NCBI GenBank assembly: GCA_000632805.1
Contig: CP007444.1
Span: 2,840,772 to 2,904,771, forward strand
From: Dyella jiangningensis
GTDB taxonomy: Bacteria; Pseudomonadota; Gammaproteobacteria; Xanthomonadales; Rhodanobacteraceae
DNA: 64,000 nt
Direction of reading: 5' to 3'
Shown here: positions 18,058 to 25,898 of the stretch, one piece after another
Position numbering within the stretch: the first letter of the stretch is position 1
Layout: each line of letters begins with the position of its first letter
Program-made: the position numbers and the translations under genes
Notes under the pieces: generated by a model
Databases searched by the model: none
Told to the model about the DNA's origin: nothing
The model's input: only the letters and a program-made list of their open reading frames with translations

Positions 18058-18486
18058 ATGAAGACTCCTGCTTTGCTTCTGCCTGCAGCCTTCCTGGCCG
18101 CTTCGGCCCTGCCGACCATGGCGGCCGGTCAGGACAAGACGCCAGCCTACACGCCCTTGCGCCCCGTCAGCGAATGCCTGCGGCCGGACCGGGTCAACGA
18201 ATGGTATGTCATCGACACCACGACGGTGATCGCTCGAGCCGGGCCCGACCGCTACGTGATCAAGCTGCAGGCCAAATGTCCGCAACTGGGCATCGGACAA
18301 AGCCTGCGTTTTCGCCCCAATCGCGCCAACCAGGCGGCAGGCATGGGCGCGATGTGCGGCGAGGCGGGCGAGACGGTGGCCTCACGTGACCAGCCTCCCT
18401 GCGCCGTACAGTCGATCGCCAGGATCGACAAAGCCCAATTCGATGCGCTCGGCAGCAAGTCCAAGAAACACGGGACGCAGCCTTGA
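18058..18486 (+). CDS. DUF6491-family exported protein
   Basis: A 142-residue secreted protein with a signal peptide (residues 1-22, ending PTMAAG). The mature sequence contains VSECLRPDRVNEWYVIDTTT and CPQLGIGQSLRF with several cysteines (C38, C74, C100, C115), the pattern of DUF6491, a small periplasmic family of unknown function common in xanthomonads. A clear terminator follows. It is divergent from egtB, with a 215-bp gap that must hold both promoters; I see no strong hexamers there. Confidence 0.8.
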   Translation: MKTPALLLPAAFLAASALPTMAAGQDKTPAYTPLRPVSECLRPDRVNEWYVIDTTTVIARAGPDRYVIKLQAKCPQLGIGQSLRFRPNRANQAAGMGAMCGEAGETVASRDQPPCAVQSIARIDKAQFDALGSKSKKHGTQP

Positions 18487-18503
18487 CGTGATCCGAAACG
18501 AAA

Positions 18504-18525
18504 AAGCCCGGCATGCGCCGGGCTT
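18504..18525. terminator. Bidirectional intrinsic terminator
   Basis: Stem AAGCCCGGC/GCCGGGCTT with loop ATGC, flanked by an A run on the left and CTTTT on the right. It works on paper in both directions for the converging DUF6491 gene and the Pro/Tyr-rich gene. Confidence 0.88.
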
Positions 18526-18550
18526 CTTTTCGTACGCGAGCACTGATCGA

Positions 18551-18886
18551 TCAGTGGCCGTAGTGACGATAGCCGCCGCGATAGTAGTACCCGCCACGAT
18601 GGTAATAACCCGGATGGCCCACCACCACGGTGGCGCCAACGGCAGGGCCGTAATACACCGGCGGCGGCGGACCGTAGACGACCGGAGCCGGGGCGTAATA
18701 CACCGGCGGCGGCGGCGCGTAGACCACGGGGGCCGGCGCGTAATAAGCCGGGCCCACCACGGGCAGACCGATACCCACATTCAAGCTCACATGGCTACCC
18801 GCGAATGCCGGAGCGACGGCGACACAGCCGATCAGCATGGCAGTCGCCAGGGCAACGCGCTTGACGGTGGAAATCTTAGTTTTCAT
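18551..18886 (-). CDS. Small exported Pro/Tyr-rich repeat protein
   Basis: A 111-residue protein with a signal peptide (to about residue 29, APAFAG). The mature region is almost entirely low-complexity: YYAPAPVVYAPPPPV is repeated once with a single Ala-to-Gly change, then a partial third unit, then a Gly/Tyr/His tail (YYHRGGYYYRGGYRHYGH). At DNA level the repeat period is exactly 45 bp (18651-18695, 18696-18740, partial from 18741). Such YXQ/PP-rich small exported proteins occur widely in proteobacteria with no known function; surface or wall association is a guess. The start is fixed by GGGAG before ATG 18886. Confidence 0.8.
   Translation of the reverse strand: MKTKISTVKRVALATAMLIGCVAVAPAFAGSHVSLNVGIGLPVVGPAYYAPAPVVYAPPPPVYYAPAPVVYGPPPPVYYGPAVGATVVVGHPGYYHRGGYYYRGGYRHYGH
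18651..18752. repeat. 45-bp tandem repeat inside a CDS
   Basis: Two complete 45-bp units and a partial third, each beginning TAATACACCGG or TAATAAGCCGG on the plus strand, encode the Pro/Tyr repeats of the gene on the minus strand. Divergence between units is small, consistent with recent slippage. Confidence 0.8.
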
Positions 18887-19013
18887 GAGTTTGTCTCCCA
18901 AGGGAGGCTTGATTCCGACAGAAGGGCTCGACAATGCCTTCTATCGCTCTTTGCCGGAGTCAATGCTCGGACTTTTGCGCTGAATCGGCACTGAGCAAAA
19001 ATCCCCTGTCGGT

Positions 19014-21209
19014 TCAGCGCCTTCCCTGATTGCGGACGTGGTTCACAGTACCGCCCCAAGGCGATTCCTGAGGGTGCAAACGCAGAATCCAACACCCATG
19101 AATATCGGCCCGGCGCGTGAAATCGAACGGAATGCTGGGAGTGCTCCAATCCTCGACGCTGAACCGTTCATTCAGTGCTTCATGATCCAGCTTGAAGCGC
19201 CGGAAATTATTGGAAAACACGATGACGCCGTCCGACGCGAGACGGTCGGCGCAGGCCAGCAGCAGTTTCACGTGGTCGCGCTGGACGTCGAAGTCCTCGG
19301 CCCGCTTGGAGTTGGAGAACGTCGGCGGATCCACGTAGATCAGCCCATAACGTTCCCGATCGCGCTGCAGGAAGGTCATCGCATCGGCTTGCATCAACCG
19401 GTGTTTTGCCCCGGTAAATCCATTGAGCGCCAGGTTGCGCGACGCCCAGTCCAGATAGGTCGCGGAAAGATCGACGCTGGTGGTGTCCTGCGCGCCGCCA
19501 TCGGCCGCATACACGCTGGCGGTCGCGGTATAGGCGAACAGGTTGAGGAAGCGCCGGCCCTTGGCGAGTTCGCGCACCTTGCCGCGCACCAGGCGGTGAT
19601 CGAGGAACAGGCCCGTGTCCAGGTAATCGGTAAGGTTCACGAGGAAGTGCAAGCCGCCTTCGGCCACCTCGATGAACTCGCCGCGCTGGTCGAATTGCCC
19701 GTACTTGGAACCACCCTTGCCGCGCTCGCGGGTCTTCAGCGCAATGCGCTCGCGCGGCACGCCCAGCACTTCGCCCGCCACGCGCACGATCTCGCGAAGT
19801 CGATGGCGCGCAGTCTCCGCCGGGATGTCGGCCGGCGCGCGGTATTCCTGGATATGCAGCCAGGGGCCGCCAGCGTCCTGTCCGTAGACGTCGATGGCCG
19901 CGGCGTACTCAGGCAGGTCCTGATCATAGGCACGCCAGCAGGCGATGCCCTCGCGCTCCAGCCGCTTGCGCAGGTGACGCAGATTTTTCTCCAGTCGGTT
20001 GCGCAGCATCTGCGCACCTTCGGACAGCGGCTTCACCTCACGCGGCGTTTCGCTGTGCGCGTGCAGCTCGAACACCAGCAGCACGGTTTCCAGCGCGCCG
20101 TTGTAGAGCGCGTATTTCTTTTCCGCACGCAGCGGAATGGCGTGGCCAAGCTCCGCGTCGCCAGCCAGAACAGCGGCGCGCCAGCCGGCGAACCGCTCAC
20201 GCAGGGTTTCGCCCAGCGCGCGATACAGGCGAGGCATCTCGGCCCGATCGCCCAGGCGCTCGCCATAAGGCGGGTTGGTTATCACCAGCCCGCGCGTGTA
20301 CCCCGGCGGTGGAGACACGTGGGTGGCGTCATGCTTGTCCAGCGTAAGGAACCCGGACACGCCCGCTTCCTGGGCGTTGCGCTTGGCGGTCTGCACCATG
20401 CGCGGATCGGCATCGCTGCCGAAGAAGCAGCTGCGCAGGCTGCGCAGGCCGACTTCGGCGCGTTGCCGAGCTTCATCCAGCAGGCTGCGCCACAGGGCAA
20501 TGTCATGCTGCTGCCAGCCGAGGAAGCCGTAGTACTCGCGATGCAGGCCGGGCGCCACATCGGCGGCCATCCAGGCGCCTTCGATCAGCAAGGTGCCCGA
20601 ACCGCACATGGGATCCAGCAGCGCGCCGCCTTCGGCATACACTTCCGGCCAGCGCGCGCGCAGCAGCATGGCGGCGGCAAGGTTTTCCTTCAGCGGAGCT
20701 TCGCCCTGCAGTTCGCGCCAGCCGCGGCGATGCAGCGGCGCGCCCGAGAGGTCCAGCGAGACCGTGGCGCGATCGCGACGAAGACGCAGGTTGATGCGCA
20801 CGTCGGGCTCTTCGGTGTCCACGTCCGGCCGCGAGCCGTCGCGCTGGCGGAACTGGTCGACCACCGCATCTTTCACGCGCTGGGCGATGAACTGGCTGTG
20901 CGTGAGCTTGCTCTGCGCCGAGTTCGCATCCACTGCGAGCGTCGCGCGGGATGCCAGATGCTTCGACCAATCGATGGCCTGCACGCCGGCGTAGAGCGCG
21001 TCATCGGTGGCTGCGTCGAACTCCGCCAGCGGCATCAGCACGCGACTGGCCAGTCGCGACCACAGGCAGGCGCGATAGGCCGTGGCGAGGGTGCCAGCGA
21101 AGTGCACGCCCGCGAGCGCCTCGCGCACGTCTTCGGCGCCGAGCGCGACCAGTTCGTCGCGCAACAGGTATTCCAGACCCTTGGGGCAGGTGGCGAAGAA
21201 GGCGCTCAT
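19014..21209 (-). CDS. rlmL: Bifunctional 23S rRNA G2445-N2/G2069-N7 methyltransferase RlmKL
   Basis: A 731-residue fused RlmKL (E. coli 702). The N-terminal half has a THUMP domain and an N2-guanine methyltransferase with LLDPMCGSGTLLIEGAWMA (SAM site) and NPPYGERLG (catalytic). The C-terminal half, the former RlmK, has FLNLFAYTATASVYAADGG and VDPPTFSNSKR. Both active sites appear intact. The start ATG at 21209 overlaps the stop of the upstream hydrolase gene (ATGA). Confidence 0.96.
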   Translation of the reverse strand: MSAFFATCPKGLEYLLRDELVALGAEDVREALAGVHFAGTLATAYRACLWSRLASRVLMPLAEFDAATDDALYAGVQAIDWSKHLASRATLAVDANSAQSKLTHSQFIAQRVKDAVVDQFRQRDGSRPDVDTEEPDVRINLRLRRDRATVSLDLSGAPLHRRGWRELQGEAPLKENLAAAMLLRARWPEVYAEGGALLDPMCGSGTLLIEGAWMAADVAPGLHREYYGFLGWQQHDIALWRSLLDEARQRAEVGLRSLRSCFFGSDADPRMVQTAKRNAQEAGVSGFLTLDKHDATHVSPPPGYTRGLVITNPPYGERLGDRAEMPRLYRALGETLRERFAGWRAAVLAGDAELGHAIPLRAEKKYALYNGALETVLLVFELHAHSETPREVKPLSEGAQMLRNRLEKNLRHLRKRLEREGIACWRAYDQDLPEYAAAIDVYGQDAGGPWLHIQEYRAPADIPAETARHRLREIVRVAGEVLGVPRERIALKTRERGKGGSKYGQFDQRGEFIEVAEGGLHFLVNLTDYLDTGLFLDHRLVRGKVRELAKGRRFLNLFAYTATASVYAADGGAQDTTSVDLSATYLDWASRNLALNGFTGAKHRLMQADAMTFLQRDRERYGLIYVDPPTFSNSKRAEDFDVQRDHVKLLLACADRLASDGVIVFSNNFRRFKLDHEALNERFSVEDWSTPSIPFDFTRRADIHGCWILRLHPQESPWGGTVNHVRNQGRR

Positions 21210-21733
21210 GCCGAAGCCGCCACGGATTCAAGGAACAGGCGGAACTGGCCGACGATGTGGTCCACGCTCGCGCTCAATCGATGATCGTCATCGACCACGA
21301 CCAGCGGCAGACGCTTGCGCTGTGCGAACGCCAACACGCCTTCGGGCGGACAGATGTCGTCCTGCCAGCCGTGGTAGAGCAAGGCGGGCACGCCCGGCCG
21401 CAGGTCAAATGCTTGGCGGTAACCCGGGATTTCGCTGGGGGTAGCCAGCAGGAACAGCCCGGCCACCGGGCGCTGCAGCGACGCCAGGCCCGACACGAAC
21501 GAGCCCATGCTCGACCCGACCAGCACCGGCGGCCGGTCCAGCGCGTCGATGGCGGCGGTGAGGCGTGCCAGGCGCGGATCGACCGAGCCCGCATGGCCAC
21601 GCGCGTCGTCCTCCCGATAGTCAGGCCGCTGGGTCCCCCAGCCGAGGGTTTCCGCGAAAGCGGCCAGCACGCTGACCTTGGTGGCGTCCGGGCCGGAGTC
21701 CGAGCCGTGCGAAAGAATGATCTGGCCGCCCAT
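21206..21733 (-). CDS. Alpha/beta-hydrolase-fold esterase-like protein
   Basis: A 175-residue small alpha/beta hydrolase. The oxyanion-region SHGSDSGPDATK, nucleophile elbow VGSSMGSFVSG, acid loop HGWQDDICP and a late histidine (DDDHRLSAS) form a complete catalytic set. The compact size resembles the YqiA/UPF0227-like and KANL3/Tex30-like groups. The start at 21733 is preferred because CGGAG lies six bases upstream; ATGs at 21754 and 21766 are alternatives. Translationally coupled to rlmKL. The substrate is unknown. Confidence 0.8.
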   Translation of the reverse strand: MGGQIILSHGSDSGPDATKVSVLAAFAETLGWGTQRPDYREDDARGHAGSVDPRLARLTAAIDALDRPPVLVGSSMGSFVSGLASLQRPVAGLFLLATPSEIPGYRQAFDLRPGVPALLYHGWQDDICPPEGVLAFAQRKRLPLVVVDDDHRLSASVDHIVGQFRLFLESVAASA

Positions 21734-21804
21734 CGCGGTCTCCGAAAACTGCATCAAGCCGTGCATCGTAACAGGCGCGGTTCCTGGCCCATTAGACTGC
21801 CGCC

Positions 21805-22371
21805 ATGTCCATGACCATCGTCGACCAGCCCCTGCCCTACGTCCACCTGCTGCCCGAGCGCCCGGCCGAGGCCGTGGAAATGGTGGTCATCCACTGCACC
21901 GAGCTGCCCGACCTCGCCGTGGCCCGCGAGTACGGCGAGCGCGTGCTGTACGAGGACCGGGGCACCGGCGCCAGCGGCCATTACTACATCGATCGCGACG
22001 GCAGCATTTACCGCTACGTTCCCACCAGCCGGGTGGCGAACCACGTGCGCGGGCACAACCCCAATTCCATCGGCATCGAGCTGGTGAACCTCGGCCGCTA
22101 CCCGCACTGGTGGGACTCCCGTCACCAGACCATGACCGAACCCTACACGCCGGCCCAGCTCCAAGCGTTGCGCACCCTGCTGCACCAGCTGCGCAAGGAG
22201 CATCCCAACCTGCGCCAGATCGCCGGCCACGAGGACCTGGATACGGCCCGCCTGCCCGCCTCGGACGATCCGTCGATCGCCGTGCCGCGCAAGCTCGATC
22301 CCGGTCCGTTGTTCCCGTGGGCGCAGATCCTGGAAGGCAGTGGCCTGGAACGCATCGGAGCCGGGCAGTGA
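21805..22371 (+). CDS. AmpD-like N-acetylmuramoyl-L-alanine amidase
   Basis: A 188-residue zinc amidase of the amidase_2/PGRP fold. The likely zinc and catalytic residues are visible: His in VVIHCTE (residue 30), Glu in SIGIELVN, His in IAGHEDLD, and the AmpD-type K-x-D pair in KLDPGPLFPW. There is no signal peptide, which fits a cytosolic role in anhydromuropeptide recycling, as for AmpD. However, the sequence is less like AmpD at the N-terminus, and I see no ampE next to it. Divergent from the hydrolase/rlmKL operon. Confidence 0.85.
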   Translation: MSMTIVDQPLPYVHLLPERPAEAVEMVVIHCTELPDLAVAREYGERVLYEDRGTGASGHYYIDRDGSIYRYVPTSRVANHVRGHNPNSIGIELVNLGRYPHWWDSRHQTMTEPYTPAQLQALRTLLHQLRKEHPNLRQIAGHEDLDTARLPASDDPSIAVPRKLDPGPLFPWAQILEGSGLERIGAGQ

Positions 22372-22380
22372 CGCCCCGGC

Positions 22381-22386
22381 TATAAT
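22381..22386 (+). promoter_or_regulatory. Probable -10 box for tesB
   Basis: A perfect TATAAT lies 31 bases before the tesB start, in the 45-bp gap after the amidase gene. The -35 region would fall inside the end of the amidase gene, and no good match is visible there. Confidence 0.4.
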
Positions 22387-22416
22387 CGCGCGCTAACTTT
22401 TGCCCCCGAGTGCCCC

Positions 22417-23280
22417 ATGACGGAAAACAACGTCCGAGAACTGGTCGACCTGCTTGAGCTCGAGCGTCTCGAGGACAACCTGTTCCGCGGCCAGAGCCGT
22501 GACATTGGCACGCACTTCGTCTTCGGTGGGCAGGTGCTCGGCCAGGCGCTATCGGCCGCGCAACGCACGGTGGAGGCGCCACGCGAGGCCCACTCGCTGC
22601 ACGCCTATTTCCTGCGCGCGGGCGACATCAACGCGCCCATCGTCTACAGCGTGGAACGCACCCGCGACGGCGGCACGTTCTCATCGCGCCGGGTGGTGGC
22701 GATCCAGCATGGCCAGCCCATCCTGAACGGCTCGATCTCGTTCCAGGTACCGGAAACCGGTTTCGAACACCAATCGTCGATGCCCGAAGTTCCGGTCCCC
22801 GAGGACATCGAGCCCATGCAGCCCCTGCCACCTGAGCGCCTGGCCAAGCTGCCGGAGAAACTGCAGCGCTGGCTGGGCGTGGATGCGCCGTTCGAATTCC
22901 GCCATGTGTGGCCGCAGGACAAGCTGCACCCCGTCAAGCGCCCGCCCTTCCAGCACATCTGGTTCCGACTGACGGCGCCCGTGGGTGACTCGCCGGAGCT
23001 GCACCGCTCGCTGCTGGCCTACGCCTCGGACTTCAACCTGATCGGCACGGCCACCCTTCCGCACGGCATTTCCTACTACACCCATAATGTGCAGATGGCG
23101 AGCCTGGACCATGCGCTGTGGTTCCACCGACCGTTCCGCGTGGACGAATGGCTGCTCTATTCCTTCGACAGCCCCACGGCACAAGGCGCCCGCGGCCTGG
23201 CCCGCGGTCAGATCTTCAGCCGTGACGGTCGCCTCGTGGCCTCCACGGCCCAGGAAGGCCTGATCCGCCTGCGCGGCTGA
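22417..23280 (+). CDS. tesB: Acyl-CoA thioesterase II
   Basis: A 287-residue double hot-dog thioesterase, the same length as E. coli TesB (286). It hydrolyses medium- and long-chain acyl-CoA. Family landmarks are LFRGQSRDIGTHFVFGGQVLG near residue 25, HSLHAYFLRAGD, and the second-domain TATLPHGISYYTHNVQMASLDHALWFHRP with FSRDGRLVASTAQEGLIR at the end. Those landmarks cover the region of the conserved Asp/Gln/Thr catalytic network. A small GGGCC-GGAA-GGCCC hairpin follows the stop. Confidence 0.95.
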   Translation: MTENNVRELVDLLELERLEDNLFRGQSRDIGTHFVFGGQVLGQALSAAQRTVEAPREAHSLHAYFLRAGDINAPIVYSVERTRDGGTFSSRRVVAIQHGQPILNGSISFQVPETGFEHQSSMPEVPVPEDIEPMQPLPPERLAKLPEKLQRWLGVDAPFEFRHVWPQDKLHPVKRPPFQHIWFRLTAPVGDSPELHRSLLAYASDFNLIGTATLPHGISYYTHNVQMASLDHALWFHRPFRVDEWLLYSFDSPTAQGARGLARGQIFSRDGRLVASTAQEGLIRLRG

Positions 23281-23371
23281 GGGCCGGAAGGCCCGTAGTA
23301 AAATTGAACGCGGGCGCATTGCCGCCCGCTGATCCGCCCGGCCCGGCCGGACGGCAAACCAGGGTTTCCCC

Positions 23372-23764
23372 ATGCGCCAGCTCTACACCTCGCCCCGTCA
23401 GGACAACATCGATCGCGTTGCCGCGCTGCTCACCGAGCAGGGCATCGAGTGCACCATCGAAAACCGGTCGAACTACAACCGACCCACCTACCAGCGCTTC
23501 AGCTACTCGCAACGCAGCGAAAACCGTGACAACTGGGCCCAGGTCTGGGTCACCCGGGCGGACGACTACACCCGTGCCCGCTCATTGCTGAAGGAGCTGG
23601 GCATCGAGCCGGTGGTGCGCCACGGCGAAGAACTGGCCCTGTCGCGGAATCCGACCCCGGAAGGGCGTCGCCGGAGCGTCGCCACGCGGATCCGCCGCAT
23701 TGTGCTGTTGGCGGTGGCGGGGGCCTTTGTGGTGCTCATGCTTCGTTATATGGGCGTGATCTGA
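23372..23764 (+). CDS. DUF2007-like small protein with a C-terminal membrane helix
   Basis: A 130-residue protein. The N-terminal half has the DUF2007 (putative signal-transducing) pattern: a short alpha-beta unit with DNIDRVAALLTEQGIECTIE, then VWVTRADDYTRARSLLKELG. A linker leads to basic residues (RRRSVATRIRR) and one membrane helix (IVLLAVAGAFVVLMLRYMGV) at the C-terminus. It resembles xanthomonad 'pathogenicity-like' proteins, a name with no firm functional basis. An A-rich TAAAAT lies about 75 bases upstream. Confidence 0.75.
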   Translation: MRQLYTSPRQDNIDRVAALLTEQGIECTIENRSNYNRPTYQRFSYSQRSENRDNWAQVWVTRADDYTRARSLLKELGIEPVVRHGEELALSRNPTPEGRRRSVATRIRRIVLLAVAGAFVVLMLRYMGVI

Positions 23765-23865
23765 GCGGGCTCAGCCTGAACCGACAGCCTGATTGGTCAC
23801 CCTGACCTGATCTATCGGCATTTTCCTACTCACATGACAGGGCTGACCGGACATAGAATCGGTCC

Positions 23866-24576
23866 ATGCGCTCTGATCGTGTCCGCCTGTTCCAAACGCT
23901 GCCGCACACCTGCGGCTACTTTGCCGAGCGCACGGCACAGAACCTCGTGATCGATCCGGCCGCGCCGCAGCTGGACCAGTTGTACGGCCCGGCGCTGGAA
24001 CGCGGCTTCCGCCGCGCCGGCGGTCACCTGTACTACCCCTATTGCAGCAACTGCCGCGCCTGCACGCCCTGCCGCATCGACGTGGCGCACTTCATGCCCG
24101 ATCGATCGCAGCGACGTTGCCTCAAGCGCAATGAAGACCTGCATGTCATCGAGTCGATGGCCGGCTACAACACCGAGCGGCATGCGCTGTACGAGCGTTA
24201 CCTGCGCCAGCGACATCCGGGCGGTGGCATGGATGAGGCGGACGCCAGCGACTTCCGACGCTTTCTCACGGCCCCGTGGAGCCCCACGCTGTTTCTGGAG
24301 TTCCGCCACGGCTCGCGACTGCTCGGCGTCGCCGTAACCGATCTTTGCCTGCAAGGTCTGTCGGCGGTCTACACGTTCTACGACCCGGATGAAACCGCCC
24401 GTGGCCTGGGAACCTACGCCATCCTTCAACAGGTGGCGCTGGCCAAGCGCCGCGGCCTGCCATGGGTATACCTGGGCTTCTGGATCGCCGGCCACCCGAA
24501 GATGGACTACAAGCGGCGCTTCCGCCCACTGCAGATCCGCACCAGCGAAGGTTGGGTGGAGATGCCGGAGAGCTGA
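23866..24576 (+). CDS. bpt: Aspartate/glutamate leucyltransferase (N-end rule, Bpt)
   Basis: A 236-residue Bpt/ATE-family aminoacyl-tRNA protein transferase. Bpt attaches leucine to proteins starting with Asp or Glu so that ClpS-ClpAP can degrade them. The N-terminal Cys motif (HTCGYF) and the cluster CSNCRACTPCRID are present, as is the C-terminal GNAT-like part (YTFYDPDETARGLGTYAILQQ, GFWIAGHPKMDYKRRFRP). It stands alone here; aat, clpS and clpA are not in the window. TAGAAT lies about 10 bases before the start, which would mean an almost leaderless message if used. Confidence 0.93.
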   Translation: MRSDRVRLFQTLPHTCGYFAERTAQNLVIDPAAPQLDQLYGPALERGFRRAGGHLYYPYCSNCRACTPCRIDVAHFMPDRSQRRCLKRNEDLHVIESMAGYNTERHALYERYLRQRHPGGGMDEADASDFRRFLTAPWSPTLFLEFRHGSRLLGVAVTDLCLQGLSAVYTFYDPDETARGLGTYAILQQVALAKRRGLPWVYLGFWIAGHPKMDYKRRFRPLQIRTSEGWVEMPES

Positions 24577-24599
24577 CTCCGGCAATCAAACCAACCCCT

Positions 24600-24715
24600 G
24601 TAGGAGCGCCCCCTGTGCGCGACCGCGGCGCCATGCAGCCACCGCAGTATCCGGCTTTCGCCACCGCGTAATGCAGCTCGAATGCAGCATCGATCGCGCA
24701 CTGGGTACGCTCCCA
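24600..24715. repeat. REP-like inverted pair
   Basis: GTAGGAGCGCCCCCTGTGCG from about 24599 and an inverted relative TCGCGCACTGGGTACGCTCC at 24694-24713, about 75 bp apart. They lie between the convergent bpt and adhP genes and are less perfect than the pairs at 5 and 7.6 kb. Confidence 0.75.
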
Positions 24716-24728
24716 AAGAGCGAAGCGC

Positions 24729-25766
24729 TTACGGCGTTCCGATATCCAGCACGACGCGTCCCTGGATATGTCCTTCGCGCAGCCCTTGCAGCACGTCGTT
24801 CACGTCCTCCAACTTGCGCCGCTCGATCGTCGGTACCACCTTGCCCTCGGCCGCGAATGCGACGGCTTCGGCCAGATCCTTGCGGGTACCGACGATCGAG
24901 CCGCGGATGGTCAGGCGCTTGAGTACGACGTCGAAGATCGGCGTCGCGAAATCGCCCGGCGGCAAGCCGACCAGGCTCATGGTGCCGCGGCGACGGGTGA
25001 AGTTCAGCGCCTGCGAGAATGCCTTCGGCGACACCGCCGTCACCAGCACGCCATGCGCGCCACCGCCGGTAGCATCCAGCACTTCTTCGACCGCGTTGGG
25101 ACTGCGTGCGTCTACGGCAGCCGATGCGCCAAGTTTGCGCGCCAGCGCCAGCTTTTCCTCGGCCACATCCACCGCCACGACATTCAAGCCCATGGCTGTT
25201 GCGTATTGGATGGCCAGATGGCCAAGGCCGCCGATGCCGGAGATCGCGATCCATTCGCCGGGGCGCGCCTCTGTCTCGCGGATACCCTTGTAGGTCGTCA
25301 CGCCCGCGCAAAGGATCGGCGCCATCGCCGCGTAGTCGACGTCTTTCGGCAGCCGCGCCACGTAGGCGGCGTTGCCGATGGCATATTCGGCGAAACTGCC
25401 GTTCACGCTGTAGCCGCTGTCGTGCTGCGCCTCGCACAGCGTTTCCCAACCGGTGATGCAGTATTCGCAATGCCCGCATGCGTCATGCAGCCAGGCAATG
25501 CCGACCGCGTCGCCCACTTTCAGGTTGTCCACGCCCTCACCCAGGGCGACCACCACGCCAACGCCTTCGTGCCCGGGAATGAAAGGAGGTTGCGGCTTTA
25601 CCGGCCAATCGCCGTCGACGGCATGCACGTCGGTATGACAGACACCGCTGCTGACGATCTTTACCAACACTTCGCCACGCCCGGGCGCGGGCACGGGTAC
25701 TTCCTCGATACGCAGCGGTTCGCCGAAGCGATGTGCAACGGCGGCCTTCATCGTCCTGGGTGCCAT
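24729..25766 (-). CDS. adhP: Zinc-dependent alcohol dehydrogenase
   Basis: A 345-residue medium-chain Zn alcohol dehydrogenase of the AdhP/bacterial ADH1 type. The catalytic zinc region is VCHTDVHAVDGDWP with GHEGVGVV. The structural zinc cysteines are CGHCEYCITGWETLC. The NAD-binding loop is ISGIGGLGHLAIQYA. Length and motifs match E. coli AdhP (336), which prefers ethanol and NAD. It is preceded at 25849-25870 by a perfect palindrome that may be an operator. The upstream gene on the same strand is the glutamate synthase homologue, but the 132-bp gap with its palindrome suggests separate control. Confidence 0.94.
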   Translation of the reverse strand: MAPRTMKAAVAHRFGEPLRIEEVPVPAPGRGEVLVKIVSSGVCHTDVHAVDGDWPVKPQPPFIPGHEGVGVVVALGEGVDNLKVGDAVGIAWLHDACGHCEYCITGWETLCEAQHDSGYSVNGSFAEYAIGNAAYVARLPKDVDYAAMAPILCAGVTTYKGIRETEARPGEWIAISGIGGLGHLAIQYATAMGLNVVAVDVAEEKLALARKLGASAAVDARSPNAVEEVLDATGGGAHGVLVTAVSPKAFSQALNFTRRRGTMSLVGLPPGDFATPIFDVVLKRLTIRGSIVGTRKDLAEAVAFAAEGKVVPTIERRKLEDVNDVLQGLREGHIQGRVVLDIGTP

Positions 25767-25848
25767 GAGCGATCTCCTTGAGGTATCGAGCGCAGCCGCC
25801 CGGTTGCGTCATGCGACTCGGTGCAGCTGCGCGGGGCACCTCAAGATG

Positions 25849-25870
25849 CCGTCCATCACGTGATGGACGG
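25849..25870. promoter_or_regulatory. Perfect 22-bp palindrome upstream of adhP
   Basis: Half-site CCGTCCATCAC is followed immediately by its exact reverse complement, centred on CAC|GTG. It lies 83 bp before the adhP start and 28 bp after the stop of the gene upstream. No U tract follows on the minus strand, so it looks more like a dimeric-regulator site than an intrinsic terminator. The regulator is not identified. Confidence 0.6.
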
Positions 25871-25898
25871 ATGACCTGGATCAATCAAATGCGATGTT

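Noticed and set aside
18651..18752. Short tandem repeat considered as a CRISPR-like array
   Set aside because: The units are contiguous with no spacers and encode in-frame Pro/Tyr repeats of an exported protein.
19038..21284. 748-codon open frame antisense to rlmKL
   Set aside because: No recognisable fold; the opposite strand encodes an intact two-domain methyltransferase.
23834..23859. Standard promoter (ATGACA and TAGAAT) before bpt
   Set aside because: The spacing is only 14 bases, too short for a normal sigma-70 promoter; only the -10-like word is mentioned in the bpt entry.
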